Positions 25,812-34,345 of a stretch of DNA of 64,000 nucleotides are shown here, one piece after another; position 1 is the stretch's first letter, and every line of letters begins with the position of its first letter. The notes below the pieces were generated by a model. It did no database searches. It was not told the DNA's origin and saw nothing but the letters and a program-made list of their open reading frames with translations. The stretch is taken from positions 83,542 through 147,541 of the forward strand of contig CAYPXR010000021.1 in NCBI GenBank assembly GCA_964414585.1. The letters are read 5' to 3'. The translations under genes were made by a program, and so were the position numbers. This DNA is from DATEMU01 sp964414585 (GTDB lineage Bacteria; Planctomycetota; Phycisphaerae; UBA1845; UTPLA1).

Positions 25812-28697
25812 TCACGGAGCGGTCGTAAACGAGAAGACCAGTCCTTGAGTGACGCCGGCGTCGTTCTTCGAATCGACGCGCCAAAGGTACGTCGTGTTCG
25901 CCGTCAATCCGGAGAGCGACTTACTCGTCGAGGCTTGATTTCCAACGAAAGGCGGAATGTTGGCGCTGGTGGCCACGTCGATGCGCTCGCCCGCCGGCAA
26001 CGCCGTGTTATCGGCTTGCGAAATAAAGTAAACATCGTAGGTGGTTGCACGCGCTGCGGAACTCCACGTCAACATCGGATTCGCCGAAACGCCGGTGGAT
26101 CCGCTGGTCGGGTTTTGCCCGCTGACCTGCGCCGGCGGCGTCACGGTGGTGAAGCGCCAAACGTCGCCGGCAATGGGCGAGCCGCCGCCGGTGGGCAGTT
26201 CGTCAATTCGCCAGAAATAGGTGGTGTTGGCGACGAGCACCGGGTCGAAGAACGTCACGGAGAAGTCGCCCATATCCTCCGCGCTGCCGTCCACGGCGCT
26301 GGTGACCAATGCAAGGTCGGTGCCGAAGAAGACGCGGTGCATATTGGCGTTCTGGCCGGCCGTCCATTGGAGCAATGAATCCAGCGCGATTTCAGTGGCC
26401 AGGTGCGCCGGATTGGGACCGGTGGCCTTCGTGCCTGAGGTGGTCACGAAGTTCCAGATGGTTCCCTTGGTGATGGACCCGTCGGATGCGACTTCGTCGA
26501 TTCGCCAGAGATAAGTCGTATTGAACAGCATGTCTCCGGGCGGATCGAAGCTCGTGCCGGGCTGGTTTCCGCGGAACGGAGGCGATGTCGTATTGGCAAC
26601 GTCGATGCGCTGATCCATGGGCAGGGCCGTGTTGTCCGTATCGGAGATGAAATAGACGTTGTGGGTGCTGGTGCCGATTCCGGCCGTCCACATCAAATTA
26701 GTGGCGACGGCCACGCTCCCGGCGCCGTTGATTGGTTGAGGATTCAGCGCCTTGCCGGGACCGGTCTTGAAGTTCCAGAGGTCGCCGGTCTTCGTTCCGC
26801 CGTCGCCGACTTCATCGATCCGCCAGAAGTACTGTGTGTTGGCGTTGAGTCCGCCGACCGGCATGAAGTTGGTGCCGGGCTGATTGCCCTTGAACTCGGC
26901 CGCGTTGTGAGTGGCGTTTTGCACCGCGCTTTGGCTGGTGCCGAAATAGACATCGTGTGTCATCGTATTGCTGCCCGCCGTCCACGACAGGTTTTGCGCG
27001 GGGTCGGCGGACGTCGTGCCGCTGAGCGGAACCGGCGACGTTGCCTTTCCGGGCAAGACCGCCGTGCGGAACTTCCAAATCGGGCCGGGCGTCTTTCCAC
27101 CGGGACCGATGGCGTCGATGCGCCAGAAAAATTGTGTATCCGCCGTCAGCGGCGTCGTCATACCGGGCTCAAAGGTCGTGATGCCGACCGCCTGGTTTTG
27201 TTTGAAAGCGGATGCGGCGCCGGACGTGACGGCGGCCTGATTCGTGCTGAGGTAGATATCAAAGCTGTCGGTCATTCCTCCGCCGGCGGTCCAACTCAGC
27301 GTCGGTTGGACGTTGATGTTGGTGGCGTTGTTCGCCGGCGCGACCAGGGCCACCGCTCCGGGCGGGGCGGCCGTCTTGAAGGTAAAGACCATTCCCGGGG
27401 TCGTGCCGCCGGGGCCGCGCGTGTCAATTCGCCAGAAGTAGTCGACGTTGGAGAACAGCGTCGGCGGGTCGAAGAGCTTGGCCGTCTGATTGCCCTTGAA
27501 TTCGGGGCTGTTTCGATCGGCGCCGGTCACGTCGACAATATCCAGTCCGAGATAAACGTCGTAGCTTTCGACGGTGGACGGCGCGTTCCAGGACAAGACG
27601 TCATCGATGGCGACATCCATGGCTCCATCAGCCGGACTAAAGCCGGGGTTGTCGATTTGAGGCGGCGGCGGACGCGTCGTAAACATCCAGGTGTCGCCCT
27701 TGGTCGTGCCGCCGGCCCCGACTTCATCCACGCGCCAGAAATATTGTGTCGCTCCGAGCAATTCGCCGGGCAACGTGGCGGTTTCATCTTCAGGATCGAA
27801 GCTGGTACCGGTTTGATTCTTCTGGAAGATATCGGGCGTTTCCTTGGTCGCGGTATCGACCTCCAGGGCGGTCTTTCCAAAGTAAACGTCGTGACTCGTG
27901 GTGCGGTCACCCGCCGTCCAATTGAGGGCTTGGTCGACGCGGGCATTGGTCGAGCCGTTGCCCGGGACCGGAGTCTTGGCTTTCGCAGGGGCCTCCGCTG
28001 TCTTAAACGTGCGGACCGTCCCCTTGGTTACGCCGAGGGCATTCACTTCGTCGATTCGCCAAAAGTAGCTGGTATTCTGCGTCAGGCCGGCCGGGTCGAA
28101 TTGCGTTCCGATTTGATTGCTTCGGAAAATTCCCGCGGACGCGTGATTGGCCGAACTGACGGCGGCTTGATCCAGGCCGAGGTAAATGTCGTGGCTGGCC
28201 GCTCGAGCGCCGGCAGTCCAGGTCAGCTTGGTCGCGACGTTGACATTTTGAGCGCCGTCCAGGGGATTGGCATTGGCGATTTGACCGGGCAAGTCCGTGG
28301 GCAAGGCAACATCCGGACCGTTGCCGGTGGGCGTGACGTTGGCCGATCCATTGAGCTGTGTAACTTTCCCCTGGTTGTCAAAGACAAAGGCCGTGACCTG
28401 GAAATTGCCCGTGGAGAGATAGCGATAGGAGATGGTCGTGCGTCCGGCCGGTCCTTCTACAAAGCCGTTTCCGTCGCCGAAGACCCAATTGACCTTGGAC
28501 ACATTGCCGGAAGGGTTATCGACACTGAAGGCGACCGTGAAGTCCGGCTCATCAAATAGTTGGACGCTTTTGATCTGCCCGAACGAATTCAACGAAAAAC
28601 CGGAAATGGTATCACAGCCGGCGGCGCCGGCCATCACCATTCCCGCGAGGATCAGAATCCGGACCGAAATCTTGGCGGTTCTTGACAGTTGCATCAT
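25812..28697 (-). CDS. Large lipoprotein with PKD-like domain and eight Fn3-like repeats
   Basis: 961 residues. The lipobox AGAAGC near residue 28 predicts a lipoprotein. Residues ~40-120 resemble a PKD domain (VNWVFGDGNGF). From ~135 to the end there are eight repeats of about 95-110 residues, each with a LxWTAG strand, a HDVYFG or YDVYLG strand, a GNQxGTxFDP turn, and a YFWRIDEVG...W.FxT end. This pattern is common in planctomycete surface proteins. It probably forms a long rod for adhesion or glycan contact, which is inference. The long opposite-strand frame is a shadow caused by the repeats. The start may be either of the first two Met codons. Confidence 0.85.
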   Translation of the reverse strand: MMQLSRTAKISVRILILAGMVMAGAAGCDTISGFSLNSFGQIKSVQLFDEPDFTVAFSVDNPSGNVSKVNWVFGDGNGFVEGPAGRTTISYRYLSTGNFQVTAFVFDNQGKVTQLNGSANVTPTGNGPDVALPTDLPGQIANANPLDGAQNVNVATKLTWTAGARAASHDIYLGLDQAAVSSANHASAGIFRSNQIGTQFDPAGLTQNTSYFWRIDEVNALGVTKGTVRTFKTAEAPAKAKTPVPGNGSTNARVDQALNWTAGDRTTSHDVYFGKTALEVDTATKETPDIFQKNQTGTSFDPEDETATLPGELLGATQYFWRVDEVGAGGTTKGDTWMFTTRPPPPQIDNPGFSPADGAMDVAIDDVLSWNAPSTVESYDVYLGLDIVDVTGADRNSPEFKGNQTAKLFDPPTLFSNVDYFWRIDTRGPGGTTPGMVFTFKTAAPPGAVALVAPANNATNINVQPTLSWTAGGGMTDSFDIYLSTNQAAVTSGAASAFKQNQAVGITTFEPGMTTPLTADTQFFWRIDAIGPGGKTPGPIWKFRTAVLPGKATSPVPLSGTTSADPAQNLSWTAGSNTMTHDVYFGTSQSAVQNATHNAAEFKGNQPGTNFMPVGGLNANTQYFWRIDEVGDGGTKTGDLWNFKTGPGKALNPQPINGAGSVAVATNLMWTAGIGTSTHNVYFISDTDNTALPMDQRIDVANTTSPPFRGNQPGTSFDPPGDMLFNTTYLWRIDEVASDGSITKGTIWNFVTTSGTKATGPNPAHLATEIALDSLLQWTAGQNANMHRVFFGTDLALVTSAVDGSAEDMGDFSVTFFDPVLVANTTYFWRIDELPTGGGSPIAGDVWRFTTVTPPAQVSGQNPTSGSTGVSANPMLTWSSAARATTYDVYFISQADNTALPAGERIDVATSANIPPFVGNQASTSKSLSGLTANTTYLWRVDSKNDAGVTQGLVFSFTTAP

Positions 28698-29058
28698 TTC
28701 GCCCTCACAACGGCCGCGACGGGCGGCCGACCCCCCAAAAAAGCATTCTCACCGCCGTCGGCGGGCTGCACGAACTTGAGAACGGGCCCCTTGTCGATCG
28801 ATGCCCGTACCCAAACCGTACCCGCCAATGCAGTGCAATGGATGCGAGGAACCTGTTTCCCCCCAGTTTTTCCGGGTTGCAAAACGTGCAACTCAACTCG
28901 CGAATCCCGCTACTGATAACCCATTTTCAGTGCGAGGTCTGCGCGGAGCCGGAAACCCAAAATAGTCTAGGTCTGGCCCAGGGATCAATCAAGGTCTGGT
29001 GCGGGCGGAATCAAAAGTTGGAGCGATCCAAAATTCGGACGAAAGCCCTTTTTGATCG
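28698..29058. other. Intergenic stretch between plsY and the repeat lipoprotein
   Basis: This holds the probable terminator of the LPS operon (28730-28773) and the leader of the downstream lipoprotein gene. No RNA gene or convincing coding frame is seen; short open frames here have no family features. Confidence 0.5.
28730..28773 (-). terminator. Imperfect terminator-like hairpin after plsY
   Basis: On the minus strand CCGCC/GGCGG closes a 3-nt loop, an outer GCA/TGC pair encloses an internal loop, and six T follow. The ACCCCCCAAAAAAGCA and GGCTGCACGA blocks (plus strand) are shared at nearly the same spacing with the terminator at 25733-25778, so the two are probably versions of one terminator module. 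Confidence 0.4.
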
Positions 29059-29742
29059 CTATGCGGCGGGTTTTCGGCCGGTCTTGTTTTCGGTACCGGA
29101 AAGTAATCGACCGATGTTGTCTCGATGTCGGACGAGGATGAGGCACGCCAACAGGATGCAAAGGACCAATAATGGGAAATGATCGGAAAGGGACCAGCCC
29201 GCCAACGGTCCCATCGCCGCGAACGCAATTGGCAGGATCGTGACAGCGATGATTGATCCCAGGGAAACATAGCCGGTGAGTTTGACGACCAGGGCCCAGA
29301 TCACCAACGCCAAAATCCCCGGCCACGTCAGGTAGGGGTAGATCCCGAGGATAACTCCGAGGGAGGCTGCGACGCCCTTGCCTCCGCGAAATCGCAGGTA
29401 GAGGGGAAAGATACTTCCAAGGATGCAGGCGACGCCGGCCCCCAGCCAGACGACGTCTTGCAGCGCCGTCGAACGGGCCCACGCCGCAGCGGGATTGCGT
29501 CGGATCAATTCCGCCGCCGCTGCCGTTGATGCCAGGCCCTTGCCGGCATCCAGAAGCAAAACGAAGAGGCCCCATTTTCGACCGAGCACGCGGCCGATAT
29601 TCGTCGCGCCAACGTTGCCGCTGCCCTTGGAACGGATATCGACGCCCTTGGCTTTCGCGACCAAAAAGCCGAAAGGAACGCTTCCCAGAAGATAGGCAGC
29701 GACGCCGAGAAGGACGAGTTGCCAGGTGGCATTCATCATCAA
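29059..29742 (-). CDS. plsY: Glycerol-3-phosphate acyltransferase PlsY
   Basis: 227 residues (225 if the third Met is used). Multi-spanning membrane protein with the three PlsY motifs: GSGNVGATNIGRVLG, RFRGGKGVAAS and RHRDNIGRLLSGTE. It transfers acyl from acyl-phosphate to glycerol-3-phosphate, the first step of phospholipid synthesis. It is the last gene of the LPS-core operon, 7 bp after the glycosyltransferase. No plsX in the window. Confidence 0.95.
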   Translation of the reverse strand: MMMNATWQLVLLGVAAYLLGSVPFGFLVAKAKGVDIRSKGSGNVGATNIGRVLGRKWGLFVLLLDAGKGLASTAAAAELIRRNPAAAWARSTALQDVVWLGAGVACILGSIFPLYLRFRGGKGVAASLGVILGIYPYLTWPGILALVIWALVVKLTGYVSLGSIIAVTILPIAFAAMGPLAGWSLSDHFPLLVLCILLACLILVRHRDNIGRLLSGTENKTGRKPAA

Positions 29743-29749
29743 AGATCCG

Positions 29750-30928
29750 TCAGGCTGAGCGGGTCTGAAACGACCTGGCCGTCACGATCTCGTTGAAAAT
29801 CGCGTCGAGTTGCTCCACGTGTCGGACCATACTGACGCGCGGGCGGAGGGCCACGGCCCGTTCGGACATTTGCAGGCGTAGATCGCGATCTTTCAACGCG
29901 CGAATGCATTTCGTCCATCGTTCGAAGTCGTCGGGTCGATCGATGACAAAGCCTTCCTGGCCGTCCGCAATGGCTTCAGAGGCGCCGTTGAACGACGTCG
30001 TGATGCTGGGCAGTCCGTAGCTTAGGGCCTCCAGGACCACGCGACTGCACGGATCGTAGTAAGTCGGGTGGACCAGGGCATCCGCGGCGAAATAGAACGA
30101 GGTCGCGCGCTGCGTCGGGCCGGTGAAAGTGATATATCGGCCCAACCTCAGTTCGTCGATACGCCGCTGGTAGCCGACGGGATTGTCCCGGCCCACGACG
30201 AGCAGCCGAAAGTCGGTAAATCCGCCGTCGACGAGTCGCGCGGTGATGTCAATGAGCGGGCTGAGACCCTTGAGCCGGAAGTTGTGCGCAATAAAGAGCA
30301 GCAGGAGCGTGTCGCCGGCGACTTGGTATTGCTTGCGGACGGTTGACCGGAGCTTTTCCTGTTCGTCGCGGGGCACGATCGGCGGATTTACCCCGTTAAA
30401 AACGACGCGAACGCGCGGCGAAGTGGCGCCGTAGAGCCGTTCGCATTGACGGGCGACGTATTGCGAGACGGCCGCGATAAGCGGGCCGCCTTCGCGGAAG
30501 ACGTCGCGCTCGAGATCCGCCAGGGAACGCTGTTTGAGGTTCATCGCCTGCATCGCCTGTTTGAGCATGCGCCGGGGGGCCGAGGCCCGCGTCGCCACGT
30601 TTCGCTCCAACGTTTCGGTGAGCAGGCCGCCCCGCGGCTGGTAGACGTCCGCGCCGGGCATCGGCGAGATCGCATGGACGAGGTCGAATGGATGTCGTTG
30701 CAGAAATGCCGTGGCTTTTCGGATGAACGCGGCGGTGCGAAGAGGGCGGAGCAGCGTCGGTGCGGGAATGCGATGAATTGTGATATCGGGCGAGGAGGGT
30801 GCGTTCGTCGTGGTGATGACGTGGATGGAATGGCCGCGGGCTTTGAGAAGGCGGGCCAGTTCCAGCGTGGAGGTTTCCGCCCCGCCGCGCCACGCTTCAA
30901 ACCGCTCGATGACGATGGCGATCTTCAC
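29750..30928 (-). CDS. Family 4 glycosyltransferase, WaaG-like
   Basis: 392 residues with a GT-B fold. The N-terminal IERFEAWRGGAETSTLELA matches WaaG-type LPS-core glucosyltransferases, and VHPTYYDPCSRVVLEALSYG contains the C-terminal ExxxxxxxE-like donor site. It probably adds a hexose to the LPS inner core at the cytoplasmic face of the inner membrane. The ATG overlaps the stop of the double-kinase gene by 4 bp, placing it firmly in the operon. Donor and acceptor sugars are not determinable. Confidence 0.85.
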   Translation of the reverse strand: MKIAIVIERFEAWRGGAETSTLELARLLKARGHSIHVITTTNAPSSPDITIHRIPAPTLLRPLRTAAFIRKATAFLQRHPFDLVHAISPMPGADVYQPRGGLLTETLERNVATRASAPRRMLKQAMQAMNLKQRSLADLERDVFREGGPLIAAVSQYVARQCERLYGATSPRVRVVFNGVNPPIVPRDEQEKLRSTVRKQYQVAGDTLLLLFIAHNFRLKGLSPLIDITARLVDGGFTDFRLLVVGRDNPVGYQRRIDELRLGRYITFTGPTQRATSFYFAADALVHPTYYDPCSRVVLEALSYGLPSITTSFNGASEAIADGQEGFVIDRPDDFERWTKCIRALKDRDLRLQMSERAVALRPRVSMVRHVEQLDAIFNEIVTARSFQTRSA

Positions 30929-32646
30929 GCAGGTGCCTTTCCGGCGAAGCGGGCTGTTCGTCGCTGATCGTGTCGGGCCATCTTCGTCGCCTTCGATGCA
31001 ACATCATCCAGCCATCGGCGGGCATTTCGTTTGCGCTCGTTCCTGGACCGATCGCCGAGGTAATGATAAAGGAAACGGAATCGGTCCGCGCGCGTCACAA
31101 AAGGCGAAGGCGCGCTGAACGCCAGCGCCGCAAGGTCCTTGACCGCCCAGCGGTGCGGGTTCCACGGCTTCTCAATCATTCTGGCGAGGTCAATCAGCCG
31201 AAGCACGGACCGGCCATCGGCATTGCGAGTCAAAAAGACGTGTGAGAGATACAGATCACGATGGAACAAACTATTGTCATGGAGTAATCGAACGAGCAGG
31301 CCGAGTTGGCGGAGGAGGTCATGCCGTTCGTCGGGCCTGAGCCTGGATTTCGGATTGGACCTCCATTGCTCGACCAGTTTCTCAAGCGATTGCCCGTGCA
31401 GTTCGGCGGTCAGACCAAAGCTTCGGCGCTCCCAAAGGCCGGTCATCTCCTGTCCGAAGGCGATGGATCGAAGAGAGGGGATGCCGATTTGCGCGAGCCG
31501 TTTGATGAAGTGCATCTCCCGGGCGGCGCTGCTGTAGGTCGGGCGAAACTCTCGGATCCGGCGAAGCTGATCCGACAGGGGCGGATGATCGTATCGCTTG
31601 AGGTAATAGGCGCTCGCGCTGCCGTTGCCTTCGGGGAACTGGATTCGAATTCGCTTCCGATATGAATCCAGTCCCGGCTTTTGCAAGTCGCGACCCTGCT
31701 GATAGGCGAATACATCTTCGATGGTTTGCCATCCGAGTTTTGACAGATACGGCTCGACCCGGGCGTCGACGAACATCCGCTTTCGACGTTGAAGCGGGAT
31801 GGCACGGGGATGTTCGTAGTCATCGGGCAGGCACGGCCTTGGCTCCGGCCTCAAGAATCGATCGTATCTGCCGGCCGTCTTCTTGCTATCCTTTGTACGA
31901 TCACCGCCCGCGTAACCTGCTGCAAACAACTGAAGGTTTATCGCCGTCAATGGGAATGGAGCCGCGTTTCGCTGGAGTCGTTTGAAATCGCGAGCGGCGG
32001 CCTCAACCAGGGATGAGCCCGGCGCCGGGCGAAACATTCGTTCGACATCGATCAGGCAGAAACGCCAGTGTTCCGTGCCGCGATTCCGCGAAATTGGCTC
32101 GGCAAAAACGTGCTTCGGATGCAAGTCCGGCCAGCAAAAGCCACGTTCGTGCAGATGCCCGATCAACCGGCCGAATTCGTAGAGCAGCCGATGACGGTCG
32201 CGCCCATCGAGGGCATGCGGCTTCGGAAACCCCGGCACCAGCCAGTTTTCGAGGGTAAAGGGCATCGGCACGGCTTCCACCAGGAGCAGTGCCTGAACTG
32301 GAATGCCCAGGCGACGACGTTCGCCGAACGCGACCCGTTTCATGGCGGGAATGTTGTGTTCCGCCAGCGCGCCGAGGATTTCCCATTCCTGCCGGGGTTG
32401 CGACCAGTTCGGGCGACGGCGAAATAACGGTGCGATCGAATGTTTCGGCGGGACCTTGAACACACGCTTGAGATAAAACGTCTTCGGCTGACCTTTTATT
32501 TCAATTTCCAATGGGACCGTCTCGCGCTGGGCGTGACTGCTGGCTGCGGGGCCGCCCTTGGTTTTCATCAGGAAATCAAAGTCCAGCAGGCCGGCGGCGC
32601 GGAGCGAGGCCTCGTAACCCGGCTCGCATTGAAAAACGGTCTTCAT
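30925..32646 (-). CDS. Fused tandem lipopolysaccharide kinase (two WaaP/KdkA-like domains)
   Basis: 573 residues, about twice the length of a single WaaP-type kinase. Domain 1 (~1-260): Lys in FYLKRVF (60), Glu in QEWEIL (88), catalytic loop GFCWPDLHPKHVF (the HRD His is Trp, Asp 174 kept), metal Asp in LIDVERMF. Domain 2 (~285-550): YYLKRYD, catalytic loop LFHRDLYLSHVF intact, metal Asp in LIDLARMI. Such kinases phosphorylate Kdo or heptose of the LPS inner core. The fusion, with a non-canonical first loop, suggests one regulatory and one catalytic half or two different acceptor sites. Overlaps both neighbours by 4 bp. Confidence 0.82.
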   Translation of the reverse strand: MKTVFQCEPGYEASLRAAGLLDFDFLMKTKGGPAASSHAQRETVPLEIEIKGQPKTFYLKRVFKVPPKHSIAPLFRRRPNWSQPRQEWEILGALAEHNIPAMKRVAFGERRRLGIPVQALLLVEAVPMPFTLENWLVPGFPKPHALDGRDRHRLLYEFGRLIGHLHERGFCWPDLHPKHVFAEPISRNRGTEHWRFCLIDVERMFRPAPGSSLVEAAARDFKRLQRNAAPFPLTAINLQLFAAGYAGGDRTKDSKKTAGRYDRFLRPEPRPCLPDDYEHPRAIPLQRRKRMFVDARVEPYLSKLGWQTIEDVFAYQQGRDLQKPGLDSYRKRIRIQFPEGNGSASAYYLKRYDHPPLSDQLRRIREFRPTYSSAAREMHFIKRLAQIGIPSLRSIAFGQEMTGLWERRSFGLTAELHGQSLEKLVEQWRSNPKSRLRPDERHDLLRQLGLLVRLLHDNSLFHRDLYLSHVFLTRNADGRSVLRLIDLARMIEKPWNPHRWAVKDLAALAFSAPSPFVTRADRFRFLYHYLGDRSRNERKRNARRWLDDVASKATKMARHDQRRTARFAGKAPA

Positions 32647-33437
32647 CCCTGCGCCTCGTGGTCCTTGATGGCACGATCATACAGGATCGTCTGGAGGAGT
32701 GCGCGGTGTTGCGGTTCGAATCGCGTCACGCCGAGGTAATCGCGCAACCAGCGAATTTGCTCGCGGATCGTCAGTCGATGGCGGGCTTCCTTGTACAGGC
32801 TGGACAAATCGCGGAGGCGGCCTTGCTCTCGGCGAAGGGCCCATCGCCGAATTCCGCCGCGCGACGAGTCAATGGCGTAAACCTCCGGCGCATCGGAGCC
32901 GTCGTCGGAGACCAGTAGATTTCGCCACTGGAGATCGATGTGACAATAGCCCGCGGCGTGCATTCGCCGAACCATCGCCGACGTGTAGTTCAACAGGTGC
33001 CGGCGCAGGCCATTCGTCGCAATTGCCGGCGGCTTTGGCCAGAGCGCTGCGGCCAAACGATCCAGTGACATTCCGTGCGGCACCGCCCGAGTCAGGATGA
33101 AACCGTCGATCAAACATCCGAATCGGCGGCGACTTCCAAACGCGATGACGTCGGGAACTCTGACGTCGCAGCGGTCGCGAAGCACCGCATAATTCAGCGC
33201 CTCGCGGGCAGCTTTGTCGCGAGCCGGCCAGGAACGCCCTCCGTAGCGATACGCCTTGAGATAGAACGACTCCGCACGGCCCGCTGGGTTCAATACGATC
33301 CGGCGGGTCCGCGTCGTACTGGATTCATGGACGACCTCCCCTTGCGTGCAGGCCAAAAACTCGTGGTAGGTCGCAAGCCCGGCCGCGACGAGGGTGTCGT
33401 GTAACGAAGTTTCGACGATGGTCAACCGTATGGACAT
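32643..33437 (-). CDS. Lipopolysaccharide kinase (WaaP/KdkA family)
   Basis: 264 residues, single protein-kinase-like domain. Lys in FYLKAYRYG (61), Glu in REALNYAVL (79), catalytic loop YCHIDLQWRNLLV (HRD as HID, Asp 168) and metal Asp 190 in AIDSSRGG. It should phosphorylate an LPS core sugar in the cytoplasm. Placed 32 bp downstream of another single-domain kinase and overlapping the double-kinase gene by 4 bp. Acceptor specificity cannot be read from the sequence. Confidence 0.85.
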   Translation of the reverse strand: MSIRLTIVETSLHDTLVAAGLATYHEFLACTQGEVVHESSTTRTRRIVLNPAGRAESFYLKAYRYGGRSWPARDKAAREALNYAVLRDRCDVRVPDVIAFGSRRRFGCLIDGFILTRAVPHGMSLDRLAAALWPKPPAIATNGLRRHLLNYTSAMVRRMHAAGYCHIDLQWRNLLVSDDGSDAPEVYAIDSSRGGIRRWALRREQGRLRDLSSLYKEARHRLTIREQIRWLRDYLGVTRFEPQHRALLQTILYDRAIKDHEAQG

Positions 33438-33469
33438 CAGCGATTCGGTTGCAGGTGAAAGGCCGCGAA

Positions 33470-34345
33470 TCAGATGGCGCCGGCCAGTTCCTTGATTGGT
33501 GGATCGAAGACGGAGGCCCGTTCGAATCGTTGCAATTCAGTCGCGCGGAATCGATCGCTCCGGGCCTGGACGCGACGAAGCCAGGTGCGATCGTCGGGCG
33601 ACAGGCGTTCGGTGTCGAGGTAAACCTGGAGAAATCGCAATTGGTCGACCTTGGAGCAAAACTGCGGACCGAGGACGCCCATCGCGGCGATATCGTGAAC
33701 GATGCTGTCCTGCCGGCGTTGCGGGATTCGGATTCGCTTTCCGACGGAGGCGTCGAGGAAATAAAACTCGAATCGGTCGTCGGGCAATGGGCGAATGAGG
33801 ACATTGCGCCAAAAGAGATCGCGGTGGACAAAGCCCGCCTCGTGCATGTGGCGGACCTGTTGCGCGAGCGACGTCAGGATTTCGAGTCGGGCCCGCCGGG
33901 CCTTGGCGGACGATGGGTGGCGGCTGAACGTGCGGATGAAGGACACGAGCGACATCGCGCCGGGAACGGCCTCGGTGATGAGGAAACAACTCCGGCAAAA
34001 ATGCAGGGTGCGCCGCTCCCCAAAGGCGATGGGCCGCACCGCCTGGATACCGAGCCGACGCATGAGCGAGAGGATGCGATATTCATTGCGGGCGCGAGTG
34101 TTCTTGAAAAAAGTCCCCCGAAACATGCCCTCGATGCGCTGTCGCCAGCGCGGATAATGATACCGTTTGATGAAGAGGCCGGACTCGCGGCCCGGCAAGT
34201 TGAAGAAAATCGTGTCAGAGGTCCGGCTCCACGCGGCCAGGCGATCGCCGACGCAGCGCAGCACGGCCTGAACGCTGTCCAGCTTCGCGACAGCCAGTTT
34301 TTCGCGGAACGGCGGATCAATCACCATGTAATCCGTCGAGATCAT
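33470..34345 (-). CDS. Lipopolysaccharide kinase (WaaP/KdkA family)
   Basis: 291 residues. Lys 60 in LFIKRYHYP, Glu 88 in RNEYRILSL, catalytic loop FVHRDLFWRNVLI with an intact HRD, and metal Asp in FYFLDASVG. This is the closest of the three kinase genes to canonical WaaP, with the GFVHRDLFWRN consensus. It begins within the stop of the heptosyltransferase gene (4-bp overlap), which supports a heptose-linked role for the first kinase to act; that is inference from context. Confidence 0.87.
   Translation of the reverse strand: MISTDYMVIDPPFREKLAVAKLDSVQAVLRCVGDRLAAWSRTSDTIFFNLPGRESGLFIKRYHYPRWRQRIEGMFRGTFFKNTRARNEYRILSLMRRLGIQAVRPIAFGERRTLHFCRSCFLITEAVPGAMSLVSFIRTFSRHPSSAKARRARLEILTSLAQQVRHMHEAGFVHRDLFWRNVLIRPLPDDRFEFYFLDASVGKRIRIPQRRQDSIVHDIAAMGVLGPQFCSKVDQLRFLQVYLDTERLSPDDRTWLRRVQARSDRFRATELQRFERASVFDPPIKELAGAI

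Noticed and set aside
26661..28559. 632-codon open frame on the plus strand
   Set aside because: Antisense to the Fn3-repeat lipoprotein; its apparent repeats mirror the real repeats.
25733..28745. 16-bp direct repeat flanking the lipoprotein gene as possible insertion-site duplication
   Set aside because: Both copies are the T-tract side of terminator-like hairpins, which explains them without transposition.
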